Below, piece after piece: positions 8,914 to 19,426 of a stretch of 64,000 nt of DNA. Location of the stretch: NCBI GenBank assembly GCA_025526915.1, contig JAHLKH010000109.1:27379-91378 (forward strand), read 5' to 3'. The translations under genes were made by a program, and so were the position numbers. A model generated the notes under the pieces. The model was not told the DNA's origin. It saw only the letters and a list, made by a program, of their open reading frames with translations, and did no database searches. The stretch is from Entophlyctis helioformis (Eukaryota; Chytridiomycota; Chytridiomycetes; Chytridiales; Chytriomycetaceae). Every line of letters starts with the position of its first letter. Position 1 is the first letter of the stretch.

Positions 8914-10402
8914 GCCGCGACATCCTTGCTGATATCTGCGAGAATGCAAGCAAGCAGCTGCTGCAGGCTGTGCATGACTGGCGTATCGCTAAAGAAGCAT
9001 ATGCAAAGCTCAGTGCGGCTGGCAAGATTCTTTATCATGCATTGGTGGGTTTTGCGAGGCTTGGATGCGTGTCTTGGCTGTCCACTGCATGCTGTTGCTG
9101 ATCTTCAATGCTGCCGGCTTGATCCATTACTGGGCCGAGCAGAAGGTGATAGCAAGACTGAATGAGCGGCTCAAGAAGTATCCAGGCTTGAAATGCGCAT
9201 CTTTCAGGCGTCTAAAAACGCCAGGTTCGCTCTGCACGGGTTGACACAGTGTGGCATTGTGTATTCACCACTGATCACGGCATTTGTGTGACAGTCAAGG
9301 GTAAAAAGACAAAGCAGCCGCTCAGAAGGAGCACACGGATCGCGACCCCAGAAGCTGTTGCCGATATTCGCGAAACGGCCATAAAGACGCTCAACGCCCT
9401 GACAAACCCAACAGATGTCAGGCATGCTGATTTCCAAGTGTCAGAATTTGGCGAGTGTTATGACCAAGCAAAGCAGATGCTGCAGTCGATTATCAATCGA
9501 GTACCGGTGCATCTTTGCATTTGCTGGCTCTGTTTGCATGCAATGGCTTGCTGCGATTGCTTATCCTTCCACTCAACAGGCCGTCAAGCCACCAAAACCA
9601 TGCAAGATGCTGCTGCCACCTCGAGCCGCAGATGATAGAGGCACAGATCGCGACAAGATCCTCTACATTGATGTGCTTCAAGACACAAGGACAACTGTGA
9701 GTTGAACTGCAGGCTTGTGATTGCGAGCATCTTGTGCACATTCAAGATGCATGCCTAACATTGCATTCAACCACGGCAGGATCCATATCTGGTCACACCG
9801 GCCATGCAGGCTGAGCGTGATAAGGAGCGAGCTGAGCAAGCTGAGAAGGCCAAGACCAAGAAGTTCATCCAGGAGCACAAGAAGGATGCAAGCAGGCAAG
9901 CCCGCCAGGCTCCATCTGAGGACGAGACACGGGCGTAAGTGGCATATGGCATGGCATGTGCCTTGAGTGTGTGTGCTGACTGGTGCGTTCTTTGACAGAT
10001 ATGAGCGTGGTGAAAGATCGGCGATAGAGCAGATGCTTGAAAAGATCCACCGCATGATGGCATTGCCAGTCATGACGGCTGCTGCTGCCATCCATGGCAA
10101 TGAGCCAAGGCCAGTGGAGAGCACATACGATTGCCCTGAGCAGATCGTCAAAATGGAGGTATGAGTTTGGATTGCCAGGTTGCTCTGCATGTCTGGCTTT
10201 GTGTATGTTGACTTGTGCTACATACAGGAAATGCTCTCTGGAGATCCAATGCTTGCAAAGTATTTTGGACACCAGGCCAAGACGGCACCGGCCACACAGA
10301 CCCGCGGTTCGGTCTCAGAAAGCATCTTCAATGGCGTGTACCGATACACGGCTGACGTGCGGCGTGCATGCATCACTATGATTGGCGCCATCGTTGAAGA
10401 GC
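8914..10402 (+). pseudogene. Fanzor-transposon protein, middle exons (copy 1)
   Basis: The exons match copy 2 in order: RDILADICENASKQLL; a segment reading KKTKQPLRRSTRIATPEAV; GTDRDKILYIDVLQDT; the Lys/Glu-rich helix EHKKDASRQARQAPSEDE; and ERGERSAIEQMLEKIHRMM, separated by short GT-AG introns. A one-base loss near 9,240 breaks the frame between FALHG and the following segment. No known domain is recognised in this part. It links the FEN-like N-terminus (present only in copy 2) to the RuvC part. Confidence 0.65.
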
Positions 10403-10407
10403 TCGTC

Positions 10408-10590
10408 TGTTAGATTATTGTCTGTTGGCTTTTCCAATTCCGTGTCTCGCGACTCTCCCTTCCCCTTGCTGTTCTATTCAATTGCCTGCCACAGACACTG
10501 TCGCCTGACAGCTCCTCTTCCTTTTGTCTGTGCCTCAGCCAAACCCGCAGTTCCCTGTGCCTTCGCCGCACTCGAGCAGGAACTCTGACA
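10408..10590 (+). repeat. LTR5 5' LTR
   Basis: 183 bp, TGTTAG...TCTGACA, identical by eye to 12268-12450; preceded by the target duplication TCGTC. Confidence 0.93.
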
Positions 10591-11049
10591 AGAACAGCCC
10601 GTAGAAACAACTACCTCGCCGCTCGCGGCACCCACCGGCCGTCCGGCCTGTTTGTCGCTTGCGGCACCGACCGGTCGCCCAGCCCCCACGTCCTTTGTGA
10701 CATCCACCTCGTCGCTTGCGGCGCCTACCGCTTCCTCAGTCCCTATACTGCTCTCTTCGTGCTTCTCATCACGTTCAGTGCCCACACTATCTCTTTGTTG
10801 TCTCGCACCCGATCTGCTCAAACATCACGCCCTTCGCCCACAACGCGTCTCCGATCCACTTCCTTGACATCCCGTCTCTGATTGGTCAATTTCTCCGATC
10901 CTCTTCCTTGACATCTTGTCTCCGATTGGTCAATTTCCACCGCGACCACTGCTCAGCCTGACGCGTCTCCAGCCCCCACATCGCACCCTGCACGGCCCAG
11001 CGACCACTGCTCCGCCTGCTGCGTCTCCAGTCCACCTTTACTACATCCT

Positions 11050-11480
11050 CCTCGTCGCTTGCGGCGCCTACTGGTTTGCCAGTCCCTACACTGTTCTCGT
11101 CGTCCTTCTCGGCGCGCTCAGCCTCCACCGGTCTCCCGGCCCCCACGTCCTTTGTGACGTCCTCCTCGTCGCTTGCGGCGCCTACTGGTTCGCCAGTCCC
11201 TACACTGTTCTCGTCGTCCTTCTCGGCGCGCTCAGCCTCCACCGGTCTCCCGGCCCCCACGTCCTTTGTGACGTCCTCCTCGTCGCTTGCGGCGCCTACT
11301 GGTTCGCCAGTCCCTACACTGTTCTCGTCGTCCTTCTCGGCGCGCTCAGCCTCCACCGGTCTCCCGGCCCCCACGTCCTTTGTGACGTCCTCCTCGTCGC
11401 TTGCGGCGCCTACTGGTTTTCCAGTCCCTACACTGTTCTCGTCGTCCTTCTCGGCGCGCTCGGTGCCCACTCCATCTCTT
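11050..11480. repeat. 114-bp tandem repeat array inside LTR5
   Basis: Units beginning GTCGCTTGCGGCGCC start at 11054, 11168, 11282 and 11396, an exact 114-bp period (38 codons), so frames stay open on both strands. On the minus strand each unit would encode an acidic stretch including ERAEKDDENSVGTG and ASDEEDVTKDVGAG. On the plus strand it would encode a hydrophobic one. A more divergent unit is visible upstream at about 10,620-10,760. Whether either strand is translated is unknown. Confidence 0.9.
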
Positions 11481-11614
11481 TGTCGTCTCAGTCCAAACAT
11501 CTCGCCCTTCGTCCGCAACGCGTCTCCGATCCTCTTTCTTGACATCTCGTCTCTGATTGGTCGATTTCTCCGATCCTCTTCTTTGACGTCTTGCCTCTGA
11601 TTGGTCGATTTCTG

Positions 11615-12135
11615 CCGCGTCCATCTCACGTCCCACCACCGCCCTGATCGCATCCTGCACGGCTCAGCGACCACTGCTCGGCCTGCCGCGTCTCCAGTCC
11701 ATCCCACATCCCACCACCGCCCTGATCGCATCCTGCACGGCCCAGCGACCACTGCTCAGCCTGCCGCGTCCATCTCACGTCCCACCACCACCCTGATCGC
11801 ACCCTGCACGGCCCAGCGACCACTGCTCGGCCTGCCGCGTCTCCAGTCCATCTCACATCCCACCACCGCCCTGATCGCATCCTGCACGGCCCAGCAACCA
11901 CTGCTCAGCCTGCCGCGTCCATCTCATGTCCCACCTCTGTCCTGATCGCATCCTGCATGGCCCAGCGACCACTGCTCAGCCTGCCGCGTCCATCCCACAT
12001 CCCACCACCGCCCTGATCGCATCCTGCACGGCTCAGCGACCACTGCTCAGCCTGCCGCGTCTCCAGTCCATCACACGTCCCACCACCGCCCTGATCGCAT
12101 CCTGCACGGCCCAGCGACCACTGCTCAGTCTACTG
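11615..12135. repeat. 72/78-bp tandem repeat array inside LTR5
   Basis: About seven units contain CCACCACCGCCCTGATCGCA and CAGCGACCACTGCTC. The spacing alternates between about 72 and 78 bp, depending on whether the hexamer CTCCAG follows GCCGCGT. The array fills the 3' half of LTR5 and carries no recognisable gene. Confidence 0.85.
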
Positions 12136-12267
12136 TGTCTTCTTCACCGCCCACCCATGCTCAAGGCTTTTGACGTCCTCCGCGGATCATCAGGGGATGA
12201 CGAGGCTTAAAATTTTTCTCTCCTTCTGCCGCCTTGGGTCCTCTTGGCCTCCTCGGCTAGGGGGGGG

Positions 12268-12450
12268 TGTTAGATTATTGTCTGTTGGCTTTTCCAATTC
12301 CGTGTCTCGCGACTCTCCCTTCCCCTTGCTGTTCTATTCAATTGCCTGCCACAGACACTGTCGCCTGACAGCTCCTCTTCCTTTTGTCTGTGCCTCAGCC
12401 AAACCCGCAGTTCCCTGTGCCTTCGCCGCACTCGAGCAGGAACTCTGACA
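12268..12450 (+). repeat. LTR5 3' LTR
   Basis: 183 bp, preceded by a run of seven G (polypurine tract) and followed by the target duplication TCGTC. Confidence 0.93.
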
Positions 12451-12455
12451 TCGTC

Positions 12456-15400
12456 GCACTCGACCCATATGCACCGCTGCCACTCAAGTTCTGCGTCATG
12501 GAGGCCAGGAGGAATGGTGAGATGGAATATGTGTATATTGATCCTGATCACTTCAAGGATGAGAGCACGTGGCTCTACGCCGCTGGATGCGTCCTCAGAT
12601 GGCCCGTTAATGCCCGGCGCATGTACGGCGAGGGCCCGCTCTGCAGCAACACCGACATTGCTCACTATGGCGACTTGGTGAGACTTGAGGCGGGCACGAT
12701 GGTCAAGATCTGCACCTTCACCGACGACACAGCACCAGCAGTAGCAACAGCAGCACCAGCAGCAGTAGCCGCCGCATCCAGCAGCACCGATGCCCAACCA
12801 CCAGCCATCGAGCCACCACTACAACGGGCAGTACCATTGGCAAATGATCTGCTCAAGGTGCTTACAAACAGCACCTCTAGTGGCGAGGGAGCCGTCACGA
12901 TGCTTCTGCGATACCTGGGCTACATTCTCACTGGTCAGGAGTCGGTCATGCCGTGGGCAACAAAGCATGTTGCCCACTCATGGATTGTGACGGTCATGCA
13001 GATGATCATCAACCGCAAATGGACGCAGCAGATGATCCGGGACAGCATGACCAAGATGCGGGCTGGTGTGGCGCGGGCAGCAAAGATGGACGCGACGCAG
13101 GCCAGCTCATTGCTGTCAGCCATTGTGCACATGGACGCAAGCATGATGCATGCCGTTTTGCCTGGCAGGCTTGATGACAGTTTGTGTACAGCTGCTCGGA
13201 ACGACATCTACAAAAATCTGGCACAGGGCATCTGTGGCATGCTTGCTGTGCACTTCATGACCCACCAGTCAATGCTCATTGACTGGGCAATCCACCGACT
13301 GATTCCTGGTTTATCTGCTGACAAGGCAGCGGAATTTGCCAAGGCAATGGATACAGCCACCAGGGACGCCACGTCTGGCACGCCACTGTCGACCAGACAA
13401 GACAGACGCATTGTCGAGATCCCACAAGCACTGCACAGGCTCACGGCGGTCGTGCGCAACAAGTCGCTGTCAGAGGCGGGCAAGTTCAAGCAGTTGTGTG
13501 ATCTCGCAGGCTCATCCCTCAAGTTGTGTCCGCAGCCTGCAGGCCGCAATCCGTTTGTCCTCATCACTGAGACCACCCTCTTTTGGGCGGTGATGAGGAC
13601 AAAGGATGAGCGCATCCGTGGCAATCAGGATCCTGCTTTGCAGGCATTGAGACTACAGCTTCTGGCTGCACTCGGTTGGTCGCACTGCCTGTATATGCCA
13701 TGTGTACACAATTTGATGCTGACACTGCACTTTTCTCCAAGGCTATGAAGATGCTGAGTCAGCTCTTGAGTTGCCCAATGAGGATATCAGGAAAGCATTC
13801 AGCGCAAGTCGTGAGGTTTGCATCTTTGACATCCTTCTCCCAGGTCTCTGCCCCAAGAAAGGTCGCTTCCAGACACCTTCAGAAGCCAAAGATGAGATGG
13901 ACACGGTTACCAAGGCCACAGCCAAGGGACGCAAGAGGCTGATGAGCAGGGTCTCGGATGGCAAGGAGCGCGAGAAGCATATCAAGGCTGCGATTGATGC
14001 TGTGCGTCCAGCAAGACCAGCCAAGGCGATCCTACTTGGCAGCATCATGACGGATGGATACAGCATCTACCAGCTGGCTCTGGACTGCCGCACAAACCGT
14101 CCAGAGTCACCTCGCAGTATGTGGCGTGCTTGAATGCGATGGTGCACACATGGATTCTGACTGCCGCCTCGATCTGCAGATCCCAACGCGGCGTCTTCAG
14201 GCGAGCAGCTGTGGCTTGTTGACGAGGCTGATGGCGAGCCCGATTACATTAATGGCAAATGTGAGTTGCTGTACCAATCCAGACGCGCACTTGTTGACCA
14301 CACCGACTGACATGCCATCCACAGCCGCCAATCCAGCCAACCCGTCAGCCACCAAGCCATACACGCCCAATCCTGTAAGCCACTTGCATGCCAACCTCGC
14401 ACTTTGGTGCACATGCATTGCACATCCTCACTCATGCCATGGCATGACAGGCAAGCGCAACTTTTACGCTCACAGCGACTGCCCAACATCGTCAACGCCA
14501 ACAATCTGTTCACTGACCAAGGCTACCAGACTGTTCGCATTGTCAGCTTTGATTGGGGCCAGCGGTACCTGTATGGCGCGTCCAGTATCTTGGTTGATCT
14601 CAGAGACTTTTTGTATAAGCTCGAGTCCAACTACGTGCTCTCCTCTGGCATGGCACATGCTGAGGGCATCTTTCAGCGGTGGTATGCATGCAATGACTCT
14701 GCCACGCGCACTCTTGACCAGATCAACTCACAGTGCCTGCCTCTTGTGCCAGGTTTGCTGATCGATATGCCAAGGCGTCCGACATCCAGGCGGCCATTGC
14801 ATTCAAGACAGCAAAGCATGCTGATCCAAACGCCAAGCAGGCGAGAGAGCCTTTTGGGATCTGCGCTGCCATGCGTACTGCACGCCATTCCTGAATGCAC
14901 GGGTACGTTTTCTCTGTTTCTGGATGCCCATTGCCATGGCCGCCATGCTGCTTGATTGCCTGCTGATTGCACTGGATGGCATGGCATGGCATGGCATTCC
15001 ACAGAAGGTCAAGGCCAAGCGGTTCACCATGCGCAGCACCGCACGTCTGATCGCGGAAACGCTCTTGAGGGCATCATGAAGCTGGCAGGATCGACCACTG
15101 GAAGCGCGCATCTGCTGCATCTCAAGGCCGCTGTGACAAGCCAACAGAGAAGGACATTCCCGTTGTGTGGGCATTTGGCATCGACTTTACTGGCAAGGTG
15201 GCAGGCATGCTGTGTTTGAGAGGTTTCTCATCAGGCATCTGCGGTCGTCTGGATATGCCTATGTGCGTCTGATGCCGCGTTGTCCATCCATCCATCCATC
15301 TGTGCACCAACTGACACACGATCATGCACACACACGCACAGATCTACCGCTGCAACGAGAACCTGACCAGCCAGATGTGCCCGCAGTGCAAGCAGCGGAT

Positions 15401-15836
15401 CCCATACGAGAACCGCACCAACCTGCGACGCTACGAGTGCATACCATGCGAGACTGTCTACCACCGAGACGTGCTTGGAGCCACCAACATCGGGATGGTC
15501 GCACTGTGGCATCTGCTTTTTGGACACCGGCCGCTCTACTTGACACACACCAAAGCCGACAGCAATCCAGCCACGTCAGAGTACCTTGCAGACATCAAGG
15601 CAATGCATCTATTCATCCAGGATTGTGCACGAAATGCTCCACCTGTTGTCCCACAGCCTCAAACGCGGAAACACTTCAAGTCGCATGTGGCCTCATGGGA
15701 CCAGATCAGCCTGCCGTCCTGTGGCGCTCAAGACACGGTCCATCCGTCGTCCAGCAGCGACCAGTACGCAGACAGCCTGCCCTCAAGTCACTTGACCTGC
15801 ATCCCACACAGTGACTTGTTTGACTACCAACTATGA
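12456..15836 (+). pseudogene. Fanzor (TnpB-like) RuvC nuclease, copy 1
   Basis: A long exon (12456 to about 13,675) encodes PLKFCVMEARRNGEMEYVY, an MLLRYLGYIL region and GKFKQLCDLAGSSLKLCPQP. Exons after 13,743 give IMTDGYSIYQLAL (a TDG strand motif typical of Fanzor/TnpB), then YQTVRIVSFDWGQRYLYG (RuvC-I Asp, about 14,555), VVWAFGIDFTG, CNENLTSQMCPQC (RuvC-II Glu next to a zinc ribbon, about 15,350), and YECIPCETVYHRDVLGATNI (second zinc-ribbon CxxC and RuvC-III Asp, about 15,435-15,500). It stops at 15834. Introns lie at about 13,676-13,741, 14,120-14,180, 14,258-14,322, 14,371-14,449, 14,905-15,005 and 15,263-15,341. Frameshifts relative to copy 2 lie near 14,465, 14,845 and 15,197, so this copy cannot make an intact protein. 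Confidence 0.8.
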
Positions 15837-16039
15837 ATCGGGGGACCTCCCGATCGACCTAACGGGTCACTTTTTCTAACGATAAAGGTAAGACCCTTGT
15901 TGGATGTGCCTCGCCCGCCTGTCGTCGCATGCTCGTTGCTGACTCGAACCTTCCATCGTGTGATACGCGGGCATCTATTCGACGCCTCTTGCGACGAATC
16001 CAATTCCAAAATCCTTGGTAATTGTATGAATATCGGGCC
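15837..16039 (+). ncRNA. Conserved 3'-terminal segment of the Fanzor transposon; candidate guide-RNA scaffold
   Basis: This ~200-bp non-coding segment follows the stop codon and is closely conserved in copy 2 (42198-41998) and copy 3 (about 62513-62295). It starts with a small palindrome TCGGGGGACCTCCCGA, holds GACCTAACGGGTCAC and AACCTTCCATCGTGTGAT, and ends TTGGTAATTGTATGAATATCGGG. Sequence diverges immediately after this point in all three copies, so it is the element's right end. In TnpB and Fanzor systems the guide RNA comes from this position; assigning that role here is inference. Confidence 0.5.
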
Positions 16040-16123
16040 CGAAATTAGCGTTTGAGGCACGCATTTCACCCCCTCCATTTCGCGCTTCCCCCTTTCACTC
16101 TCAAACATACACCAAAGGCCACC

Positions 16124-16620
16124 ATGTCGCAGCAAGACGAGCAGGCGCAGCACATCCAGCAGCAGCTGCAGCAGGCGCAGCAGCAGCAGGCACAACAGCA
16201 GCAGCAGTATCTCCTGCAGCAGCAGCAGCAATCGGCAAAGCACTTCCCGCCCTCGGGCACGGCCAGCGCGGCAGGGTCTCCGACTCCGACACAGGCCTTT
16301 GTGCCGGCAGCGGTCACCGCATCGGCCGCAGCGCATGCCGACCCTGCCACCGCGCCATCCATGCCCCCAGCGTCCGTGCCGTCCGACTCGCCCAAGCCGT
16401 CGGTCGAAGCCGTGCGCACGCAGCTGGCCACCATGTCGGTTGCAGCCGCCCAGCCGCAGCCGCCGCAGCCCGTCGCCGTCACAGACCTTGTGTGGAACCG
16501 AGAGTCGTTTGTCAGGCTGCTCACCGACGCAGCGCTGGCTGCCGAGTTCAAGGACTTTGTGCTGTCCAAGGAGCGGGTGCGTCTTGGTCTGTCTGTCCAT
16601 CTGCCTGCCTGCCCTGTCCA

Positions 16621-16655
<35 letters not shown>

Positions 16656-18777
16656 GCCCTGCCCCGTCTGTCTGCCATTCGCCTGCCGCTCTGCCCCTTC
16701 AGTCGTCGCTTGCTCGTCGACGGCGACGACGACGCCAGACTCGGACACGAGCGAGCAAGCGTGTGGCATGATGGGCGCACCTCGTTCCCAGTGTGCCGTT
16801 TCTGTGTCGGAACAGCGGCGGTGATTTGCCGGTTGGCCGCAGCGCATGTGTGCAAGCCTGCGGCAGATAATCCGCGCGTGCGGTGTGCATTGCCCCCACG
16901 TTGCACGGCATCCTGCGGGGCCATCCGGCAAATAGTGCGATGCGCTGCCCCAGCTGAGGCGCTGACCATCGGCGGCGGCTGTCTTTGCGTGCTATTTTGT
17001 CTGTTTGGCAGATGCGGGTGCCGCTGCGTGTGCCGCTGCGGGTGCTGGCGGGGTACCGTTGCGGCCAGGTGTACTGGTGCGCCGCAGCCTGTCCCACTGA
17101 AACCGTTTAGCCTGGCTGTTTCGGCGCTGGCGCTGGCGCTGTTTCAGTGCTGGCGGTGGACTGCGGCCCATGAGTGCATGCGCGCTTGTCCCGGCTGAAC
17201 GGTTCAGGCATCAACCGCAGATGATGCAGCGCTGACTGACCACCACCCACCGCCCTGCAATGGCACCGACAGAAGCACTCGCCGCCCAACAAGCCCATGT
17301 TCCAGTTCCTCGAGGGCTTCTGGAAGCTGCAAGAGGTCCTGGATGACATCAAGCGCAACCCAACTGCGCCTGCAAAGGGACCGTCCAACCAGTCGCCTCG
17401 CATCATCGCCTCGCACCCCGTCATGCGCGAGTTTGCGTCCCGCGTTGCCAGCAAGCGTCGCGGCAGCGCTGCAACGCCGCTCATGATCACCGGCGACTCG
17501 CTCGACGATCTGGTGACGGTGCCGTTTTGGCTTGCCACGCAGATGCTGCGCTACTACGCCACGTTCATCGTGCCAGGTGCACCCGAAGAGATCCGCCCGC
17601 TGACGCTCAAAGCCCGCGAGAAGATTGCAGAGTCCCTGCTCGATCTCGGCGGCGACCGCAACATCTCGGTGCACTCGTTCAGCCCCGCGGCAGTCGAGGT
17701 CATTGAGCATCTCTTTATGGCGTGGTTCCCCAAGTTCCTGCTCGCATGGGGCATCGCCGTGCCGGACATCACCGTGACGCGACTGTCGACGCAGAGACGG
17801 GCACAAGCAGCGGCGACGAGAGCAACAGTAACGGCAACGGTAATGGCAACGGTCAGACCGTGCCTATGCCCTTGGTGCGCGGCGGCGCGTCTGCAGGCGG
17901 CAGCGGCAGCAGCGACAGCCGCGAGAACATGGCCAACATCCAGCCACGGACGTCATCGCAGCCGTCCATGTCCTCGTCGCCGTCGCTCTCGTCTGTCACC
18001 GGCAGCGCTGCAGCAGGCGCATCCAACTCTTCCGTCATTGGCTTCAACGCCGACGGCCGCGGCACCGGCCGAAACTCGTCGAGCTCGTCGTCGGGCAACC
18101 TCAACAACGGCAACAACTCGGGCTCGTCCACATCCAACGTTGCCAAGCAGACCGGCAAGGCGATTACCAGCTTCTTTGCCAAGCTCAAGCCCAAAAAGGC
18201 CGTCAAGGAGGAGCAGCTCGAGCTCGGCTACTCGCGCGACTGTCTTGTGCGTCTCTTCCACCACCCGACCCTCTACCGCGACTTTGCGCTCTTTGTGCAG
18301 TCCACCCATTGTGGCGAAAACCTCATGTTCTACGAGGCGTTTCTGAAGCTCGAGAGCCGGCTCGTGAGCTCGGCAGCAGGCGCAGCCACCGCGGCCAACG
18401 GCGTTCCAGTCTCATCGACTGGTCTCCCCTACGAGCAGTCGCCCTGTCTCGAGCGCTTCATCCGCGTCGGCGGCACCACGAGCCAGCTGTCCGAAGAAGC
18501 CGTCCGGTCCGGCACCGTCCCCGTCATCCTCGTGCCCCTCGTGCTCCTCTTCCACTCCATGTTCATCGCGCCTGGGTCGCTCCACGAAGTCAACCTCACG
18601 CACTCGATGCGCAAGACGATCGCGTCCGAGCTGAGCAGGGGTCGCGGCCTGCGGATCCCCATCACCATCTTTGACGACCCCATCGACCATGTCCTTGCGC
18701 TCCTGTACGACAACTCGTTCAAGCTGTATCTCAAGAGCAAGGCACAGCAGCAGCAACAGCAGCAGCAGGACATGTAG
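16124..18777 (+). CDS. Protein with two RGS-like domains
   Basis: Start at 16124 in GCCACCATGTCG. Exon 1 (16124-16576) has a poly-Gln N-terminus and ends in FVRLLTDAALAAEFKDFVL. A 696-bp intron separates it from 17273, which continues KHSPPNKPMFQFLEGFWKL, then TLKAREKIAESLLDLG and AAVEVIEHLFMAWFPKFLLA: a first, divergent RGS fold. A Ser/Asn/Gly linker leads to a clearer second RGS domain (RLFHHPTLYRDFALFVQSTH, GENLMFYEAFLKLESRL, LTHSMRKTIASELSR, FDDPIDHVLALLYDNSFKLYL). RGS domains act as GTPase-activating proteins for G-alpha subunits. The two domains are in different frames with no plausible intron between; a one-base indel near 17,770-17,790 is required, either a sequence error or a real lesion. 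The product ends in a poly-Gln tail. Confidence 0.75.
16577..17272 (+). other. Unusually long intron with (TCTG)n microsatellite
   Basis: A GT-AG intron of 696 bp joins codons CGG and AAG in phase 0. It holds a TCTG tandem repeat at about 16,620-16,655 and GC-rich sequence. No internal exon or RNA gene was recognised. Confidence 0.7.
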
Positions 18778-19028
18778 TAGTTGACTGGGTCTATCCAGCC
18801 CCGTTTCTTTAATTCTTGGCCGTGCCTCTCATCTTTTTGATATCATAAACACCCCTTGTAGAATGACCCTTTGAGAGAGACGTTCACGGAGACGCTGCAC
18901 AGGGACGCTGCATAGAGACTCGCTGCACATTGCTTATCTTGAAACAGCCACAAGCAGCCACAACAACTTTTTGCGACTTATTTGTTGACGATTTTGTGCC
19001 GCGCCTTGCTGCAAATTGGCACACTCGA

Positions 19029-19392
19029 ATGACCCAACGCAAGACCGCCAAGCAGCGACAACGACAGGCACTCAAGGCCCGCAGACACTCGCAGCTGTCC
19101 CTGGCGTCCTCGCATGCAGCGTCATCAACCGAGTCGCTCGTTGTCGAGAGCGTCGAGCAGCACGAGCACCAGCAGCACCAGCAGCAGCAGCACGAACTCC
19201 AGCAGCATGTGGAAGAGCAGCAGCAGCTGACCGCCAGCGATGAACTGCTGAAACATGAGCAGGCCGTCACGCTGGTGCACACCGCATCGGCCGAGTCGCT
19301 TGTCTCGGCGGCCGAGAGCACGATGCAGAGCAGCAGCGCCAGCACCACCATCGACACCACTGCAACGGCCACGTCCTCTGCTGCCCTTAACG

Positions 19393-19426
<34 letters not shown>

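Larger units (their letters stand above)
10408..12450 (+). mobile_element. LTR5, young non-autonomous LTR retrotransposon with target duplication
   Basis: Two LTRs of 183 bp (10408-10590 and 12268-12450) appear identical by eye. Both start TGTTAGATTA and end CTCTGACA. The 5-bp target duplication TCGTC flanks the element (10403-10407 and 12451-12455). A G-rich polypurine tract GGCTAGGGGGGG immediately precedes the 3' LTR, which fixes the plus orientation. The interior encodes no gag, protease, reverse transcriptase or integrase and consists largely of two tandem arrays. It sits in a Fanzor exon between codons for IVEEL and APLPLKFCVM. Identical LTRs imply a recent insertion. Confidence 0.93.
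8914..16039 (+). mobile_element. Fanzor transposon, copy 1 (5'-truncated, interrupted)
   Basis: The sequence is colinear with copy 2 (49953-41998, inverted). It starts in mid-exon at the codons for RDILADICENASKQLLQAVH because the LTR1 composite has replaced or displaced the 5' part, including the FEN-like domain. It carries LTR5 (10408-12450) inside an exon. It ends with the conserved 3' terminal segment, the last common bases being TATCGGGCC near 16,039, only about 85 bp before the start codon of the RGS gene. Several single-base deletions relative to copy 2 (near 9,240, 14,465, 14,845 and 15,197) show it is decayed. Confidence 0.85.

Noticed and set aside
11050..11480. CRISPR-like array from evenly spaced repeats
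   Set aside because: Units are 114 bp and contiguous with no unique spacers, inside a eukaryotic LTR element.
10916..11542. A 208-residue hydrophobic repeat protein on the plus strand of LTR5
   Set aside because: It arises because the 114-bp repeat is a multiple of three and stays open in several frames. There is no family match or start context.
13743..14066. A separate small gene on the minus strand inside Fanzor copy 1
   Set aside because: It overlaps the exon encoding FSASREVCIFDILLPG, which is conserved with copy 2 on the plus strand.
8914..16039. Bacterial IS605/TnpB insertion
   Set aside because: The coding region has spliceosomal introns, low-complexity linkers and a eukaryotic-style nuclear localisation segment. 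The motif layout fits eukaryotic Fanzor rather than bacterial TnpB, and there is no TnpA.
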